A DNA stretch of 64,000 bases from NCBI GenBank assembly GCA_035524795.1, contig DATKOF010000011.1, positions 1 to 64,000 on the forward strand, read 5' to 3'. The notes beneath the pieces were generated by a model. The model ran no database searches. It was not told the DNA's origin and saw nothing but the letters and a program-made list of their open reading frames with translations. This document shows, one piece after another, positions 15,501 through 24,952 of this stretch (the first letter of the stretch is position 1; each line of letters starts with the position of its first letter). Position numbers and translations under genes: made by a program. This stretch comes from DATKOF01 sp035524795 (lineage in GTDB: Bacteria > Pseudomonadota > Gammaproteobacteria > Burkholderiales > SG8-41).

Positions 15501-17780
15501 ATGAAAAAATTCCTCAAAATTGCCGCGTGGTCCGTGGTCGTCATCGTAATCGTGGCCGGCGCGGCGGTCGCTTATATCGCGGCGACCTTTGACCCCAACC
15601 GCTACAAGCCGCAGATCGTCCAGACAGTCAAGGACAAGACCGGCCGCACGCTGAAGCTGGACGGCGATATCAAGCTGTCGTTTTTTCCGCGCCTCGGCGC
15701 ATCGCTCGGCAGGGCGTCGCTGTCGGAACACGACAGTGATCGGGAATTCGCGTCGTTCGACGATCTGCATGTGGCAGTTGCGCTGTTGCCGCTGCTGTCG
15801 AAGCAGGTGGTGGTGGACGGCGTCGAAGTGACGAATCTGCGTGCGCACCTGACGCGCTTCAGGGACGGTCGCACCAGCATCGACGACCTGACTGCGCCCG
15901 GCCCGGCGGCGCAGTCCGCGCCGCCGGCGAAGGCGGCCGCGCAGCCGGTTGCGATCGATATCGATCATATCGCCGTCAGGAATGCCGACGTCAGCTACGA
16001 TGACGAAGGCGCCGGAACCAGGTATGAGTTGTCGAAATTCAATCTGGAGACCGGGCGTGTCGCACCCGGCGTGCCGGCCAGGATCGAGTTGTCCGGCCAC
16101 CTGCAAAGCGATGCGCCCAGGCTCGACCTCGAAACATCGCTTGAGACGACGCTGACCTTCGATCTCGAAAAGCAGCGCTACAAACTTGACGGCCTCGATT
16201 TGCGGGCCGGGGGCCTGGCAGCGGGTATACACGATCTGGCGGCGGCGGCTCAGGGCGATGTCGATGCCAGGCTTGCGAACAAGGAGTTCGTGGTGTCGCG
16301 ACTGGTCGTGACCGCGACCGGCAAGCAGGAAGGCGGCGACCTCGACGTCAAGCTGAACGTGCCGCAGTTGACGATCACCGAACAGCAGGTCAGCGGACAG
16401 AACATCGCGCTCGATGCCAAACTGAGCGCGGATCAGGCGCGGCTGGCGGTCAACCTCAGCGTGCCGGCGATTGCCGGCAACAAGCAGGCGTTCAGGGCCG
16501 ACGCGTTGAACGCCGACCTTCAGATGACGCGCGAGGGCATGACCGTGCAGGGCAAACTGGCCGCCGCAGTGGCGGGCAATCTCGACGCGCAGCGCTTCGA
16601 GCTGCCGAAATTCCAGACCACGCTCCACGTCGAGGACCCGCAATTGCCGAAAAATCCGATCGATGCGACGGTGAGCGGCGCCGCGCAGGCCGACATCGGC
16701 AATCAGACCGCGAGCGTGACGTTCGCAACCAGGTTCGACGACAGCGCGATCAACGGCAAGGCCGGGCTGACCAGATTCACGCCGCCGTATTACACGTTCG
16801 ACATCGACATCGACAAACTCGACGCCGATCGCTATCTGCCGAAGGCGGCACCGACGGCGGCCGCCGCGCCGACCGGCGCAACGCCTGCCGCGGCAGGCGG
16901 CGAGCCGCCGCTCGACCTGTCGGCGCTGAAGACGCTGAACGCCAGCGGCAGCCTGAAAATCGGCGCGCTGAAGATCAAGAACGTCAAGTCCTCCAGCGTG
17001 CACGTCGTCGTCAAGGCCGCGAACGGCAGGCTCGACGTCAATCCATTGACCGCGAACCTGTATCAGGGCGCGCTGAGCGGCGCACTGTCGGTCAACGCCA
17101 CCGCTGCGCCGGCGATTGCGGTCAAACAGACGCTGACCGGCATCAACATCGGCCCGCTGCTGAAGGATGCCGCCAATTTCGACACGCTCGAAGGCAAGGG
17201 CAACGTGTCGCTCGATGTCGCCGGACAGGGCGCGACCGTATCCGCGATCAGGAAGGCGCTGAACGGCAGTGCGTCGATCAAGCTCAGCAACGGCGCGATC
17301 AAGGGCATCAACATCGCCGCCAGAATTCGCGACGTCAAAAGCAAACTCGCCGAACTGAAAGGCGAACAACAGACGCAGCCGGCGAGCGCGACCGAGGAGA
17401 CCGACTTCTCGGAATTGTCGGCAAGCTTTGGCATCAAGAACGGCGTCGCCCACAACAGCGATCTGAACGGCAAATCGCCGCTGCTGCGGCTGGGCGGCGA
17501 AGGCGATATCGATATCGGCAACGAGACCCTCGATTACCTGCTGAAGGCGACGGTGGTGGCGACCGCCGCCGGGCAGGGCGGCAAGGAACTGGTCGACCTG
17601 AAAGGCGTGACGGTGCCGGTCAGGCTGAGCGGCCCGTTCAGCGCGCCGCAGTACAAGATCGATTTCGGCGGCATCCTCGAAGGGCTGGCCAAGGGCAAGG
17701 TCGAGGAGAAGAAGCAGGAGTTGCAGAACAAGGTGCAGGAGAAACTGCAGGACAAGCTGAAAGGGTTGTTCAACCGTTGA
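15501..17780 (+). CDS. AsmA-family envelope protein
   Basis: The 759-aa protein has an N-terminal membrane anchor (KIAAWSVVVIVIVAGAAVAYIAA) followed by FDPNRYKPQIVQTVKDKTGR and LDGDIKLSFFPRLGASLGRAS. This is the AsmA N-terminal signature of bridge-like lipid-transfer proteins spanning the periplasm. The rest is repetitive beta-rich sequence with two domain-like halves joined by an Ala/Pro linker near 455-465, then a final FSAPQYKIDFGGILEGLAK segment and a charged coiled tail. The probable role is outer-membrane lipid homeostasis. The mutY start overlaps its stop (TTGA). Confidence 0.88.
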   Translation: MKKFLKIAAWSVVVIVIVAGAAVAYIAATFDPNRYKPQIVQTVKDKTGRTLKLDGDIKLSFFPRLGASLGRASLSEHDSDREFASFDDLHVAVALLPLLSKQVVVDGVEVTNLRAHLTRFRDGRTSIDDLTAPGPAAQSAPPAKAAAQPVAIDIDHIAVRNADVSYDDEGAGTRYELSKFNLETGRVAPGVPARIELSGHLQSDAPRLDLETSLETTLTFDLEKQRYKLDGLDLRAGGLAAGIHDLAAAAQGDVDARLANKEFVVSRLVVTATGKQEGGDLDVKLNVPQLTITEQQVSGQNIALDAKLSADQARLAVNLSVPAIAGNKQAFRADALNADLQMTREGMTVQGKLAAAVAGNLDAQRFELPKFQTTLHVEDPQLPKNPIDATVSGAAQADIGNQTASVTFATRFDDSAINGKAGLTRFTPPYYTFDIDIDKLDADRYLPKAAPTAAAAPTGATPAAAGGEPPLDLSALKTLNASGSLKIGALKIKNVKSSSVHVVVKAANGRLDVNPLTANLYQGALSGALSVNATAAPAIAVKQTLTGINIGPLLKDAANFDTLEGKGNVSLDVAGQGATVSAIRKALNGSASIKLSNGAIKGINIAARIRDVKSKLAELKGEQQTQPASATEETDFSELSASFGIKNGVAHNSDLNGKSPLLRLGGEGDIDIGNETLDYLLKATVVATAAGQGGKELVDLKGVTVPVRLSGPFSAPQYKIDFGGILEGLAKGKVEEKKQELQNKVQEKLQDKLKGLFNR

Positions 17781-18826
17781 GCGCGCCGCCACCCGCATCC
17801 GCGTTCGCGGGACGGGTCATCCGCTGGCAGAAACGGCACGGTCGCCACGATCTGCCGTGGCAGCGCGGGAGCGATCCGTACCGGATCTGGCTCGCCGAAA
17901 TCATGCTGCAGCAGACGCAGGTGACGACGGTCATTCCGTATTACCGGCGTTTTCTGAAGCGTTTCCCCGACCTCGGCGCGCTGGCCGCAGCATCGCTCGA
18001 CGACGTGCTCGCGCAGTGGAGCGGCCTTGGCTATTACTCGCGCGCGCGCAATCTGCACCGCGCCGCGCAGCAGATCGTCGCGCATCATCGCGGCCGTTTC
18101 CCGAGCGATTTCGAAACGGTGCTGGCGCTGCCCGGCGTCGGGCGTTCGACCGCGGCGGCGATCTGCGCGTTCGCGTTCGGCGAACGGCGCGCGATTCTCG
18201 ACGGTAATGTAAAACGCGTATTCGCGCGCTGTTTCGGCGTCAAGGGCTGGCCCGGCGCGCCGCGCGTCGAGAACAAATTGTGGGCGCTCGCCGAGTCGCT
18301 GCTGCCGCGGCGCGGCATCGAAGCCTACACGCAGGGCCTGATGGACCTCGGCGCGACGGTCTGCACACGCAGCCGGCCGCGCTGCGATGTGTGCCCGCTG
18401 CGCGCCGCGTGCATTGCGCTGAAAAGAGACAAACTCGCCGAGTTTCCCGCGCCGCGGCCGCGCAAGGCGCTGCCGCACCGGCGCGCGCGGATGCTGGTGC
18501 TGCTGCGCGGCGGCGAGGTGCTGCTTGAAAAACGCGCGCCGAGCGGAATCTGGGGAGGACTGTGGAGCCTGCCCGAGGCGCCGCCCGATGAAGACGTGGT
18601 CGCACTATGCCGGCTCCGCTACGGCGCCGACATCGCGCCGCCTTTGCTGCTGCCGACGGTCGCGCACGGTTTCAGTCATTTTCATTTCGATATCGAGCCG
18701 GCACGCTGCACGGTAACCCGGTTGACGCCCGCCGCCGGCGAGCCGGGTACGCTGTGGCTGCCGGTCGAGGACGCGCTGGATGCGGCGATTCCAGCGCCGG
18801 TGCGGCGCATTCTGAGCGCGTTATGA
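17777..18826 (+). CDS. mutY: Adenine DNA glycosylase
   Basis: The 349-aa enzyme removes adenine mispaired with 8-oxoguanine or G. The HhH-GPD region shows IWLAEIMLQQTQV (catalytic Glu), ALPGVGRSTAAAI and LDGNVKRV. A [4Fe-4S] motif follows, C-X6-C-X2-C-X5-C within CTRSRPRCDVCPLRAAC. The C-terminal NUDIX-like domain (residues about 230-345) recognises oxoG. TTG was taken as start because it overlaps the AsmA-gene stop and gives the expected N-terminus (VIRWQKRHGRHDLPW shortly after). Confidence 0.95.
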   Translation: MSAPPPASAFAGRVIRWQKRHGRHDLPWQRGSDPYRIWLAEIMLQQTQVTTVIPYYRRFLKRFPDLGALAAASLDDVLAQWSGLGYYSRARNLHRAAQQIVAHHRGRFPSDFETVLALPGVGRSTAAAICAFAFGERRAILDGNVKRVFARCFGVKGWPGAPRVENKLWALAESLLPRRGIEAYTQGLMDLGATVCTRSRPRCDVCPLRAACIALKRDKLAEFPAPRPRKALPHRRARMLVLLRGGEVLLEKRAPSGIWGGLWSLPEAPPDEDVVALCRLRYGADIAPPLLLPTVAHGFSHFHFDIEPARCTVTRLTPAAGEPGTLWLPVEDALDAAIPAPVRRILSAL

Positions 18827-19410
18827 AGCGCTGGCTGGTCGCCGCGCTGATCGCGTTCGGCGCCTGGCAGTGGTGGGCTCATCGCGCCATCGAGCACACG
18901 CCGGGCGAGCTGGCCGCCGCCGAACCGCTGCAGACGGCGATCGAGGGAACGGCACCGCGCTTCGAGAAGAACGGCTATACGATCACCGCGCTCGCGCGCT
19001 TCGAGCTTTCCGCACGCGTGCTCGGCGTCGAACGCTACCGCTTCGACCGCGGGGCGCAGCTGTCGCCGCTCGATCTCGCGCTGGGCTGGGGGCCGATGTC
19101 GGACAGCGCCGTATTGTCGAAGATCGACATCAGTCAGGGCGGACGGTTCTATTACTGGCACGTCGATCAACTTCCGGTGCCGCGCCGCGTCATCGAAACC
19201 GACAGCGCGAACATGCACCTGATTCCCGCAGACGACGCAGTCGCCGGCCAGTTCGATCAGGCGCGCGTCGGTAGCGTAGTGTCGCTCGCCGGCTATCTGG
19301 TTGAGGCGCGCGCGCCCGACGGCTGGCACTGGCGCAGCTCGCTGGCGCGCGACGACACCGGCGCCGGCGCCTGCGAGCTGATCTGGGTCGAGAGGTTCGA
19401 GGTGCGCTGA
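18823..19410 (+). CDS. Membrane-anchored protein of unknown function, 195 aa
   Basis: An N-terminal hydrophobic helix (WLVAALIAFGAWQWWA) is followed by an extracytoplasmic beta-rich domain. Its segments ITALARFELSARVLGVERY, DLALGWGPMSD, RFYYWHVDQLP and GSVVSLAGYLVEARAPDGW suggest an OB-like barrel. I do not recognise a named family. ATGA overlap with mutY indicates co-translation, although no functional tie to base-excision repair is evident. It converges on rapZ 5 bp downstream. Confidence 0.65.
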   Translation: MKRWLVAALIAFGAWQWWAHRAIEHTPGELAAAEPLQTAIEGTAPRFEKNGYTITALARFELSARVLGVERYRFDRGAQLSPLDLALGWGPMSDSAVLSKIDISQGGRFYYWHVDQLPVPRRVIETDSANMHLIPADDAVAGQFDQARVGSVVSLAGYLVEARAPDGWHWRSSLARDDTGAGACELIWVERFEVR

Positions 19411-19415
19411 CGACG

Positions 19416-20252
19416 TCAGGCGAGCTCGCGGTGCCGTACCAGCACCGGGCACGCCGCGCCGAAGTGGCGCGCCAGCTTTTCGGCGAAATAGACCGAGCGG
19501 TGTTCGCCGCCGGTGCAGCCGATGGCGACCGTCAGATAACTGCGGTTGTCGGCGATGAAACACGGCAGCCAGTTCTCGATGAAGCCGCGGATGTCCTCGT
19601 ACATGCGGCGCACGTTGTCATTGCCTTCGAGGAATTCGACGACCGCGCGGTCGCGGCCGGTCAGCGGCCGCAGTTGCGGGTCGTAGAACGGGTTCGGCAG
19701 GCAGCGCACGTCGAACACGAGGTCGGCGTCGAGCGGAATGCCGTGCTTGAAGCCGAACGACTGGAATTGCAGCGTGAGTCCTGACTGGTCGAATTCGACG
19801 AACTGCTTGATCCAGGCGCGCAGCGCGGTCGGGTTGAGGTCGCTGGTGTCGATGTGATGGGAAATCGCGCCGACGCCGGCGAGCAGTTCGCGCTCGCGCG
19901 CGATGCCCTCGGCGACGGTCAGTCCGTCAACCGACAGCGGATGGCGGCGGCGCGTCTCGGAAAAACGCTTCAGCAGCGTGTCGGTCTGGGCGTCGAGGAA
20001 CAGCACGCGGGCGTCGATGCCGCGCGTGCGCAGCGCGGCGATCTGCCGCGGCAGATCGGCCAGCGTGTCGCCGCCGCGGGCGTCGATGCTGACCGCGACG
20101 CGCCGGTGACCGGCGCCTTCGAGCAGCGCGATCAGCTCCGGCAGCAGCGCGGCGGGCAGATTGTCGGCCGCATAATAACCGCCGTCTTCGAGCGCCTTCA
20201 GCGCCACGCTCTTGCCGGATCCGGACAGCCCGGTGATGACGATCAATTGCAT
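19416..20252 (-). CDS. rapZ: RapZ, RNase adapter / nucleotide-binding protein
   Basis: The 278-aa protein has an N-terminal Walker A GLSGSGKS and the conserved C-terminal segments FKHGIPLDADLVFDVRCLPNP (split here as key residues), YLTVAIGCTGGEHRSV and FAEKL. RapZ delivers the small RNA GlmZ to RNase E in enterobacteria and senses glucosamine-6-phosphate; in betaproteobacteria it lies, as here, directly after hprK. Its start overlaps the hprK stop by one base (TGATG). Confidence 0.95.
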   Translation of the reverse strand: MQLIVITGLSGSGKSVALKALEDGGYYAADNLPAALLPELIALLEGAGHRRVAVSIDARGGDTLADLPRQIAALRTRGIDARVLFLDAQTDTLLKRFSETRRRHPLSVDGLTVAEGIARERELLAGVGAISHHIDTSDLNPTALRAWIKQFVEFDQSGLTLQFQSFGFKHGIPLDADLVFDVRCLPNPFYDPQLRPLTGRDRAVVEFLEGNDNVRRMYEDIRGFIENWLPCFIADNRSYLTVAIGCTGGEHRSVYFAEKLARHFGAACPVLVRHRELA

Positions 20253-21205
20253 CAGGACGCCGGCGGGCCGTCGCCGTCGATCTGCCGCGCCTGGCGTTCG
20301 ATGAATTCGCGCGTGCTGTCGATGCCGCGCAGCCGCAGCACGTAATCGCGCACTGCGGCCTCGGTCAGCACCGCCAGATTGCGGCCGGCCGCGACCGGAA
20401 TCGTCACCCGGTGGATGCCGACGCCCAGGATGTCCTGGGTGCCCGGTTTCAGCGGCAGGCGTTCCAGATACAGCTGGTCGGCGCCGGCCGGTTTTTCCAG
20501 ATGCACGACCAGTTTCAGGTTCTTGCGCGGACGCAGCGCCGCCTCGCCGAAAATGGTGCGCACATCGAGCACGCCGAGGCCACGCACCTCCAGATAGTTC
20601 TTGAGCATTGGCGGGCAGCGCCCTTCGATGGTCTCCGGCGCAACACGATAGAGTTCGACCACGTCGTCCGCGACCAGTCCGCTGCCGCGACTGATCAGCT
20701 CCAGCGCGAGCTCGCTTTTGCCGACACCGCTGTTGCCGGTCAGCAGCACGCCGAGGCCGAGCACGTCGAGCAGCACGCCGTGCATGGTGACGGATTCGGC
20801 CAGCGCGCGCAGCAGGTACGGCCGCAGCAGCGCCATCAGTTCGACGCTGGGCACCGGCGAACTGAGCAGCGCAGTCTGCGTTGCGTCCGCCAGAGCCGTC
20901 AGCGCCGGCGGCGCCGGATGTCCGCCAGCAACGATCATGCAGGCGAGCCCGGAAGTCGCCAGCTGATGCAGCATCTGCTGACGCACCGCGGGGTCGAGCG
21001 CGTCGAGATGCGCGATCTCGGGCTGGTCGAATACCTGCACCCAGTTGGCGTGGATGAAGTTGAGGTGGCCGATCAGGCCTTCGCGCGATTCGCGGAACCG
21101 CTCGCTGTCGATGGCCTTGCCGCCGCCGTCGCGGCCCGCCGTCCATTCGAGGCGCAGCTTGTCGCGGTTGTCTTCAAACAGCTGCGTTACGCTGATTTTC
21201 GGCAT
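20252..21205 (-). CDS. hprK: HPr kinase/phosphorylase
   Basis: The 317-aa bifunctional enzyme phosphorylates and dephosphorylates HPr at serine. It has the P-loop GNSGVGKSELALEL and the family signature EVRGLGVLDVRTIFGE, plus a divergent N-terminal domain. In betaproteobacteria it works with the nitrogen-PTS (PtsN) rather than sugar catabolite repression. Its 5' end overlaps ptsN by 32 bp, so a slightly later start is possible, but MPKISVTQLFEDNRDKL is the expected N-terminus. Confidence 0.94.
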   Translation of the reverse strand: MPKISVTQLFEDNRDKLRLEWTAGRDGGGKAIDSERFRESREGLIGHLNFIHANWVQVFDQPEIAHLDALDPAVRQQMLHQLATSGLACMIVAGGHPAPPALTALADATQTALLSSPVPSVELMALLRPYLLRALAESVTMHGVLLDVLGLGVLLTGNSGVGKSELALELISRGSGLVADDVVELYRVAPETIEGRCPPMLKNYLEVRGLGVLDVRTIFGEAALRPRKNLKLVVHLEKPAGADQLYLERLPLKPGTQDILGVGIHRVTIPVAAGRNLAVLTEAAVRDYVLRLRGIDSTREFIERQARQIDGDGPPAS

Positions 21206-21659
21206 GGATTTGCCATTCGGTGATCAGCCGGTGGGCGGCAGCGGCGTCGGGACAGGCCAGCAAGCGGGCGCGGAAGGCCTTGTCGCTGAACATCTGCGCG
21301 AGTTCGGACAATATCTGCAGATGCTGGTCGGTCGCGCGTTCCGGCACCAGCAGCACGAAAATCAGGTTGACCGGCTGGCCGTCGGGGGCATCGAACGGAA
21401 TCGGCTCGCGGGTGCGGACGAGAGCGCCGACCGCATCGCGCAGCCCCCTGATGCGGCCGTGCGGGATCGCGGTGCCCTGGCCGAGCGCGGTCGAGCCCAG
21501 CTTTTCCCGCGCGAACAGGCTGTCGAATATCTGGCCGCGCGCGATGTGCCGGTGGTTTTCGAGCAGCAGACCCACCTGCTCGAACACCCGCTTCTTGCTG
21601 CCGACGTCGAGATCGAGCAGCATGTTTTCCGGCGTCAGCAGTGTCGCGATCGAATTCAC
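21174..21659 (-). CDS. ptsN: Nitrogen-PTS EIIA component PtsN
   Basis: The 161-aa EIIA-Ntr protein has phospho-acceptor His67 in TAIPHGR, preceded by KLGSTALGQG, all diagnostic. It relays phosphate from NPr/HPr and regulates potassium transport and nitrogen or carbon balance. It lies in the rpoN-hpf-ptsN-hprK-rapZ order conserved near sigma-54. Confidence 0.95.
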   Translation of the reverse strand: MNSIATLLTPENMLLDLDVGSKKRVFEQVGLLLENHRHIARGQIFDSLFAREKLGSTALGQGTAIPHGRIRGLRDAVGALVRTREPIPFDAPDGQPVNLIFVLLVPERATDQHLQILSELAQMFSDKAFRARLLACPDAAAAHRLITEWQIHAENQRNAAV

Positions 21660-21698
21660 GCCGCCTCGAGGTCCACGTCCGGCGCAAAAACCCGCCCG

Positions 21699-21998
21699 CT
21701 AATGGGAGGGACGGTGGTCGGCATGCTTTTCCTTGTGCTTGATGATCTGCCGGTCGAGCCGGTCGACGAGGTCGTCGATCGCCGCGTACATGTCCGGTCC
21801 GTGCGATTCGAGATAGATGTCCTTGCCGCTGACGTGTACGTTGACCTCGGCCTTGTGGCGCGTTTTTTCCACCGACAGGATCACGTTGATGTCGATCACG
21901 TGGTCGAAGTGGCGCGTGATCCGGCCCAGCTTCTGCGATACGTAATCGCGCATCGCCGGCGAGATTTCCACGTGGTGGCCGCTCAGTTGCAGGTTCAT
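21699..21998 (-). CDS. hpf: Ribosome hibernation promoting factor (short form)
   Basis: The 99-aa protein begins MNLQLSGHHVEISPAMRDYV and contains KAEVNVHVSGKDIYLESHG and DMYAAIDDLVDRLDRQI, the HPF/YfiA fold that binds the 30S subunit and inactivates ribosomes in stationary phase. The GAGGAAACC ribosome binding site fixes the start 14 codons inside the longer frame. It has no long C-terminal dimerisation domain. Confidence 0.94.
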   Translation of the reverse strand: MNLQLSGHHVEISPAMRDYVSQKLGRITRHFDHVIDINVILSVEKTRHKAEVNVHVSGKDIYLESHGPDMYAAIDDLVDRLDRQIIKHKEKHADHRPSH

Positions 21999-22055
21999 CG
22001 GTTTCCTCGTTGACGGTGGATGACGGTAATGGCGCGGCAACGGCGGATCGCCGCT

Positions 22056-23477
22056 TCAGATTGATTTGCGCAGATTGACCGGCAGTATCTGCATCGATTC
22101 GCGGTACTTGGCGACGGTGCGGCGCGCGACGACGATGCCCTGCTGGCCGAGGATTTCGGAAATCTGGCTGTCCGACAGCGGCTTGCGCGTGTTTTCGGAA
22201 CTGACCAGCTGCTTGATCAGCGCGCGGATCGCGGTGCTCGATGCGACGCCGCCGGTTTCGGTCGTCACATGGCTGCCGAAAAAGTACTTGAGTTCGAAAA
22301 TGCCGCGCGGCGTCAGCATGAATTTCTGGGTGGTCACGCGCGACACCGTTGATTCGTGCAGATCGAGCGCCTCCGCGATTTCGCGCAGCACCAGCGGGCG
22401 CATCGCGACCTCGCCGTGTTCGAAAAAATAACGCTGCCGGTCGACGATCGCCTGCGACACGCGCAGGATGGTGTCGAATCGCTGCTGAACGTTCTTGATC
22501 AGCCAGCGCGCTTCCTGCAGCTGGTTCGCGAGCTGCTGATGTCTGGCGTCGCGGTTGCGCTGCAGGATATCGGCGTAAAGACGGTTGATGCGCAGGCGCG
22601 GCATCGCATCCGGGTTGAGCGCCGCGAGCCACATTCCCTTGGTCTTCTTGACAATCACGTCCGGCACCACGTAGCGCGTGTCGCCACTCGAAAAACTCGA
22701 GCCGGGACGCGGATTCAGCGTGGTGATCAGGTTCTTGATCCCGCGCAGCGCGATGTCGTCGCAATGCAGCAGCTTTCTCAATTTTGAAAAATCGCGCGAT
22801 GCCAGTGCGTCAAGATGGTGGCGGACGACGTCGAGCGCCTGTCCGCGGCAAGGGGTCGTTTCCGGCAGCGCCTCGAGCTGCAGCGCCAGGCATTCGCCGA
22901 GGCTGCGGGCGCCGACGCCGGGAGGATCGAAATTCTGCAGGTGCCTGAGGGCGATCGTCAGTTCCTCGACGCCGATTTCGAGCTCCGGCGGCAGCAGCGC
23001 GGCGAGATCTTCGAGGCCCTGCTTGAGCAGGCCGTCGTCGTCCAGCGAGTCGATCAGCAGCGTGACGATTCTGCGGTCGCGTTCGGACAGGTTGGTCAGC
23101 GACAGCTGGCGGATCAGGTGCTCGCGCAGCGTTTCCGATTCTGCGGCGAATTGCTGCGGAGGTTCTTCCTCCTCGGCGTCGGCGCGGCCGCTGCTGAAGT
23201 CCTCCTCAAACCGGTTGTCGCCGCCGGTTTCCTCGCCGCCGGCCGCCGCGGCGTCCGCGGCCGGGGAGGCGACGGGCGTGTAGGGGTCGTTGGGCGGGGC
23301 GCCCACCGGCTGTTCGCGGATGCCGTCCTCGCGCTCGAGCAGGGGGTTTTCCTGCAGCAGCCGTTCGATTTCCTGGTTGAGCTCCAGCGTCGACAGCTGC
23401 AGCAGCCGGATCGACTGCTGCAATTGCGGCGTCAGCGTCAGGTGCTGAGACAGTCTGAGTTGGAGCGAATGCTTCAT
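22056..23477 (-). CDS. rpoN: RNA polymerase sigma-54 factor
   Basis: The 473-aa protein has a Gln-rich N-terminal activator-interaction region (MKHSLQLRLSQHLTLTPQLQQSI), an acidic variable linker (about 50-110), a core-binding domain, and the C-terminal RpoN box ARRTVAKYRE before the terminal PVNLRKSI. It directs polymerase to -24/-12 promoters, such as the one found upstream of the prepilin at 29171-29902, and needs an AAA+ activator like the regulator at 45853-47298. The start MKHSLQL was chosen over one 15 codons upstream. Confidence 0.96.
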   Translation of the reverse strand: MKHSLQLRLSQHLTLTPQLQQSIRLLQLSTLELNQEIERLLQENPLLEREDGIREQPVGAPPNDPYTPVASPAADAAAAGGEETGGDNRFEEDFSSGRADAEEEEPPQQFAAESETLREHLIRQLSLTNLSERDRRIVTLLIDSLDDDGLLKQGLEDLAALLPPELEIGVEELTIALRHLQNFDPPGVGARSLGECLALQLEALPETTPCRGQALDVVRHHLDALASRDFSKLRKLLHCDDIALRGIKNLITTLNPRPGSSFSSGDTRYVVPDVIVKKTKGMWLAALNPDAMPRLRINRLYADILQRNRDARHQQLANQLQEARWLIKNVQQRFDTILRVSQAIVDRQRYFFEHGEVAMRPLVLREIAEALDLHESTVSRVTTQKFMLTPRGIFELKYFFGSHVTTETGGVASSTAIRALIKQLVSSENTRKPLSDSQISEILGQQGIVVARRTVAKYRESMQILPVNLRKSI

Positions 23478-23530
23478 GGTGGACAGGGCTGGGGGCGGAC
23501 TCCGATAAGAAAGCTGTGTCACCCGGGCGG

Positions 23531-24253
23531 CTAGAGGCGGAAATGCTCCCCGAGATATACTTTTCTTACGTTTTCATTATAAACGATTTCATCGGGCTTG
23601 CCGTAGGCGAGCACGCTGCCGTCGTTGATGATGTAGGCGCGGTCGCAGATGCCGAGCGTTTCCCGCACGTTGTGGTCGGTGATCAGCACGCCGATGTCGC
23701 GCGCCTTCAGAAAGCGGATGATCTTCTGGATATCGAGCACCGCGATTGGATCGACGCCGGCGAACGGTTCATCGAGCAGAATGAAGCGCGGATCAGTCGC
23801 CAGCGCGCGCGCGATTTCGACGCGCCGCCGTTCGCCGCCGGACAGGCTGACAGCGGGATTGTCGTGCAGATGGCTGATGTGCAGATCTTCGAGCAGTTCG
23901 CCGAGCTTGGCGCGGATCCTGTCTTCATCCGAGTAATGCAACTCAAGCACCGCGCGCACATTTTCCGCGACCGTGAGCCGCCTGAAGATCGAGGCCTCCT
24001 GCGGCAGATAGCTGAGTCCGAGCAGCGAACGGCGGTGGATCGGCATATGGGTCAGGCGGCGGTCGTTGAAGTAGATTTCACCGCCGTCGAGCGGCACCAG
24101 GCCGACCATCATGTAAAAGCAGGTGGTCTTGCCGGCGCCGTTCGGACCGAGCAGCCCGATCACTTCGCCGCTGCGCACCTCAAGTGAAACGTCTTTGACG
24201 ACGACGCGCGACTTGTAGCGTTTTTTCAGCCGTTCGGCCCGCAATTCACTCAT
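23531..24253 (-). CDS. lptB: LPS export ABC transporter ATPase LptB
   Basis: The 240-aa ATPase has Walker A GPNGAGKTT, signature LSGGERRRVEIARAL, Walker B FILLDEPFAGVDP and switch ITDHNVRE. The sequence GLSYLPQEASIFRRLTV is typical of LptB, which powers LptFG extraction of LPS from the inner membrane. It lies between lptA and rpoN as usual. Confidence 0.96.
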   Translation of the reverse strand: MSELRAERLKKRYKSRVVVKDVSLEVRSGEVIGLLGPNGAGKTTCFYMMVGLVPLDGGEIYFNDRRLTHMPIHRRSLLGLSYLPQEASIFRRLTVAENVRAVLELHYSDEDRIRAKLGELLEDLHISHLHDNPAVSLSGGERRRVEIARALATDPRFILLDEPFAGVDPIAVLDIQKIIRFLKARDIGVLITDHNVRETLGICDRAYIINDGSVLAYGKPDEIVYNENVRKVYLGEHFRL

Positions 24254-24313
24254 GAATCCGTTCCGGCCGTGGCTGCGGACATCCGCAACCGGCCATGCCG
24301 TTCGATATCCACA

Positions 24314-24952
24314 TCAACGGGCGGGGGTGCTGGAAGAATCGTCCGGCGGAGCGACCTGGGTCGTTGCCTTGAGCGTCAGCGGCGGCGTTTTTTGCGGCGC
24401 GTTCCTGGACTTGGGCTCGATCACCGCGCGCACCCGGCCGTGCGGTCCGGCCGTCGTCGTCTGTTCGCTTCCCACCACGCGGTAAAGCTCCGTAGTCTGG
24501 TCGTACGAGATATGTTCTCCGCGCACTTCGTCGCCGGCCTTTTTCAGCCGCGCATGGTCGAATAACTGCACGCGGTTGGTCTTGTTGTCGTATTCGATGC
24601 GTGCGCCGTAACCCTCGACGTATTCGTCGCGCTTGTCGCGTTTCTGACGGAAATTGGCGGGATTGCCGTAAGCGGTGCCGTACTGGAAGCCGGCGGCATC
24701 CTGCTGCACCACCATGCGGTCGCCGCGGATCACCAGCGTTCCCTGCGTCAGCACGACGTTGCCCTCGAACGTGGCTACATGTTTGGCGTCGTCCACCGTC
24801 ATATGGTCGGCCTCGAGATTGACCGGCTTGTTGCGATCGGAACGCTCCGCCGCCGCCGGCAGCGCGGTCAGTATGATCGGGGCGCACAACAGCGCGAACA
24901 GCGCGCCGTGCCGCGCACACTCAACCGCGCGTTCTCGCCCGCGGGTTTTCAT
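24314..24952 (-). CDS. lptA: Periplasmic LPS transport protein LptA
   Basis: The 212-aa protein has a signal peptide ending near ALPAAAE and an OstA-type domain: VNLEADHMTVDDAKHVATFEGNVVLTQGTL, then further beta repeats. LptA forms the bridge that carries LPS across the periplasm. The proline/serine-rich tail is variable. The start MKTRGRERA gives a proper signal peptide; the gene overlaps lptC by 32 bp. Confidence 0.92.
   Translation of the reverse strand: MKTRGRERAVECARHGALFALLCAPIILTALPAAAERSDRNKPVNLEADHMTVDDAKHVATFEGNVVLTQGTLVIRGDRMVVQQDAAGFQYGTAYGNPANFRQKRDKRDEYVEGYGARIEYDNKTNRVQLFDHARLKKAGDEVRGEHISYDQTTELYRVVGSEQTTTAGPHGRVRAVIEPKSRNAPQKTPPLTLKATTQVAPPDDSSSTPAR

Noticed and set aside
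15143..15544. Long minus-strand frame through tRNA-Gly, with product segment RVNGIEPSSKAWEAF
   Set aside because: This peptide is the antisense translation of the tRNA gene, a well-known false prediction; no ribosome binding site or conserved domain is present.
15441..17798. Minus-strand frame opposite the AsmA gene
   Set aside because: Low-complexity Arg/Gln/Asp-rich translation with no start signal; the plus-strand AsmA protein explains the region.
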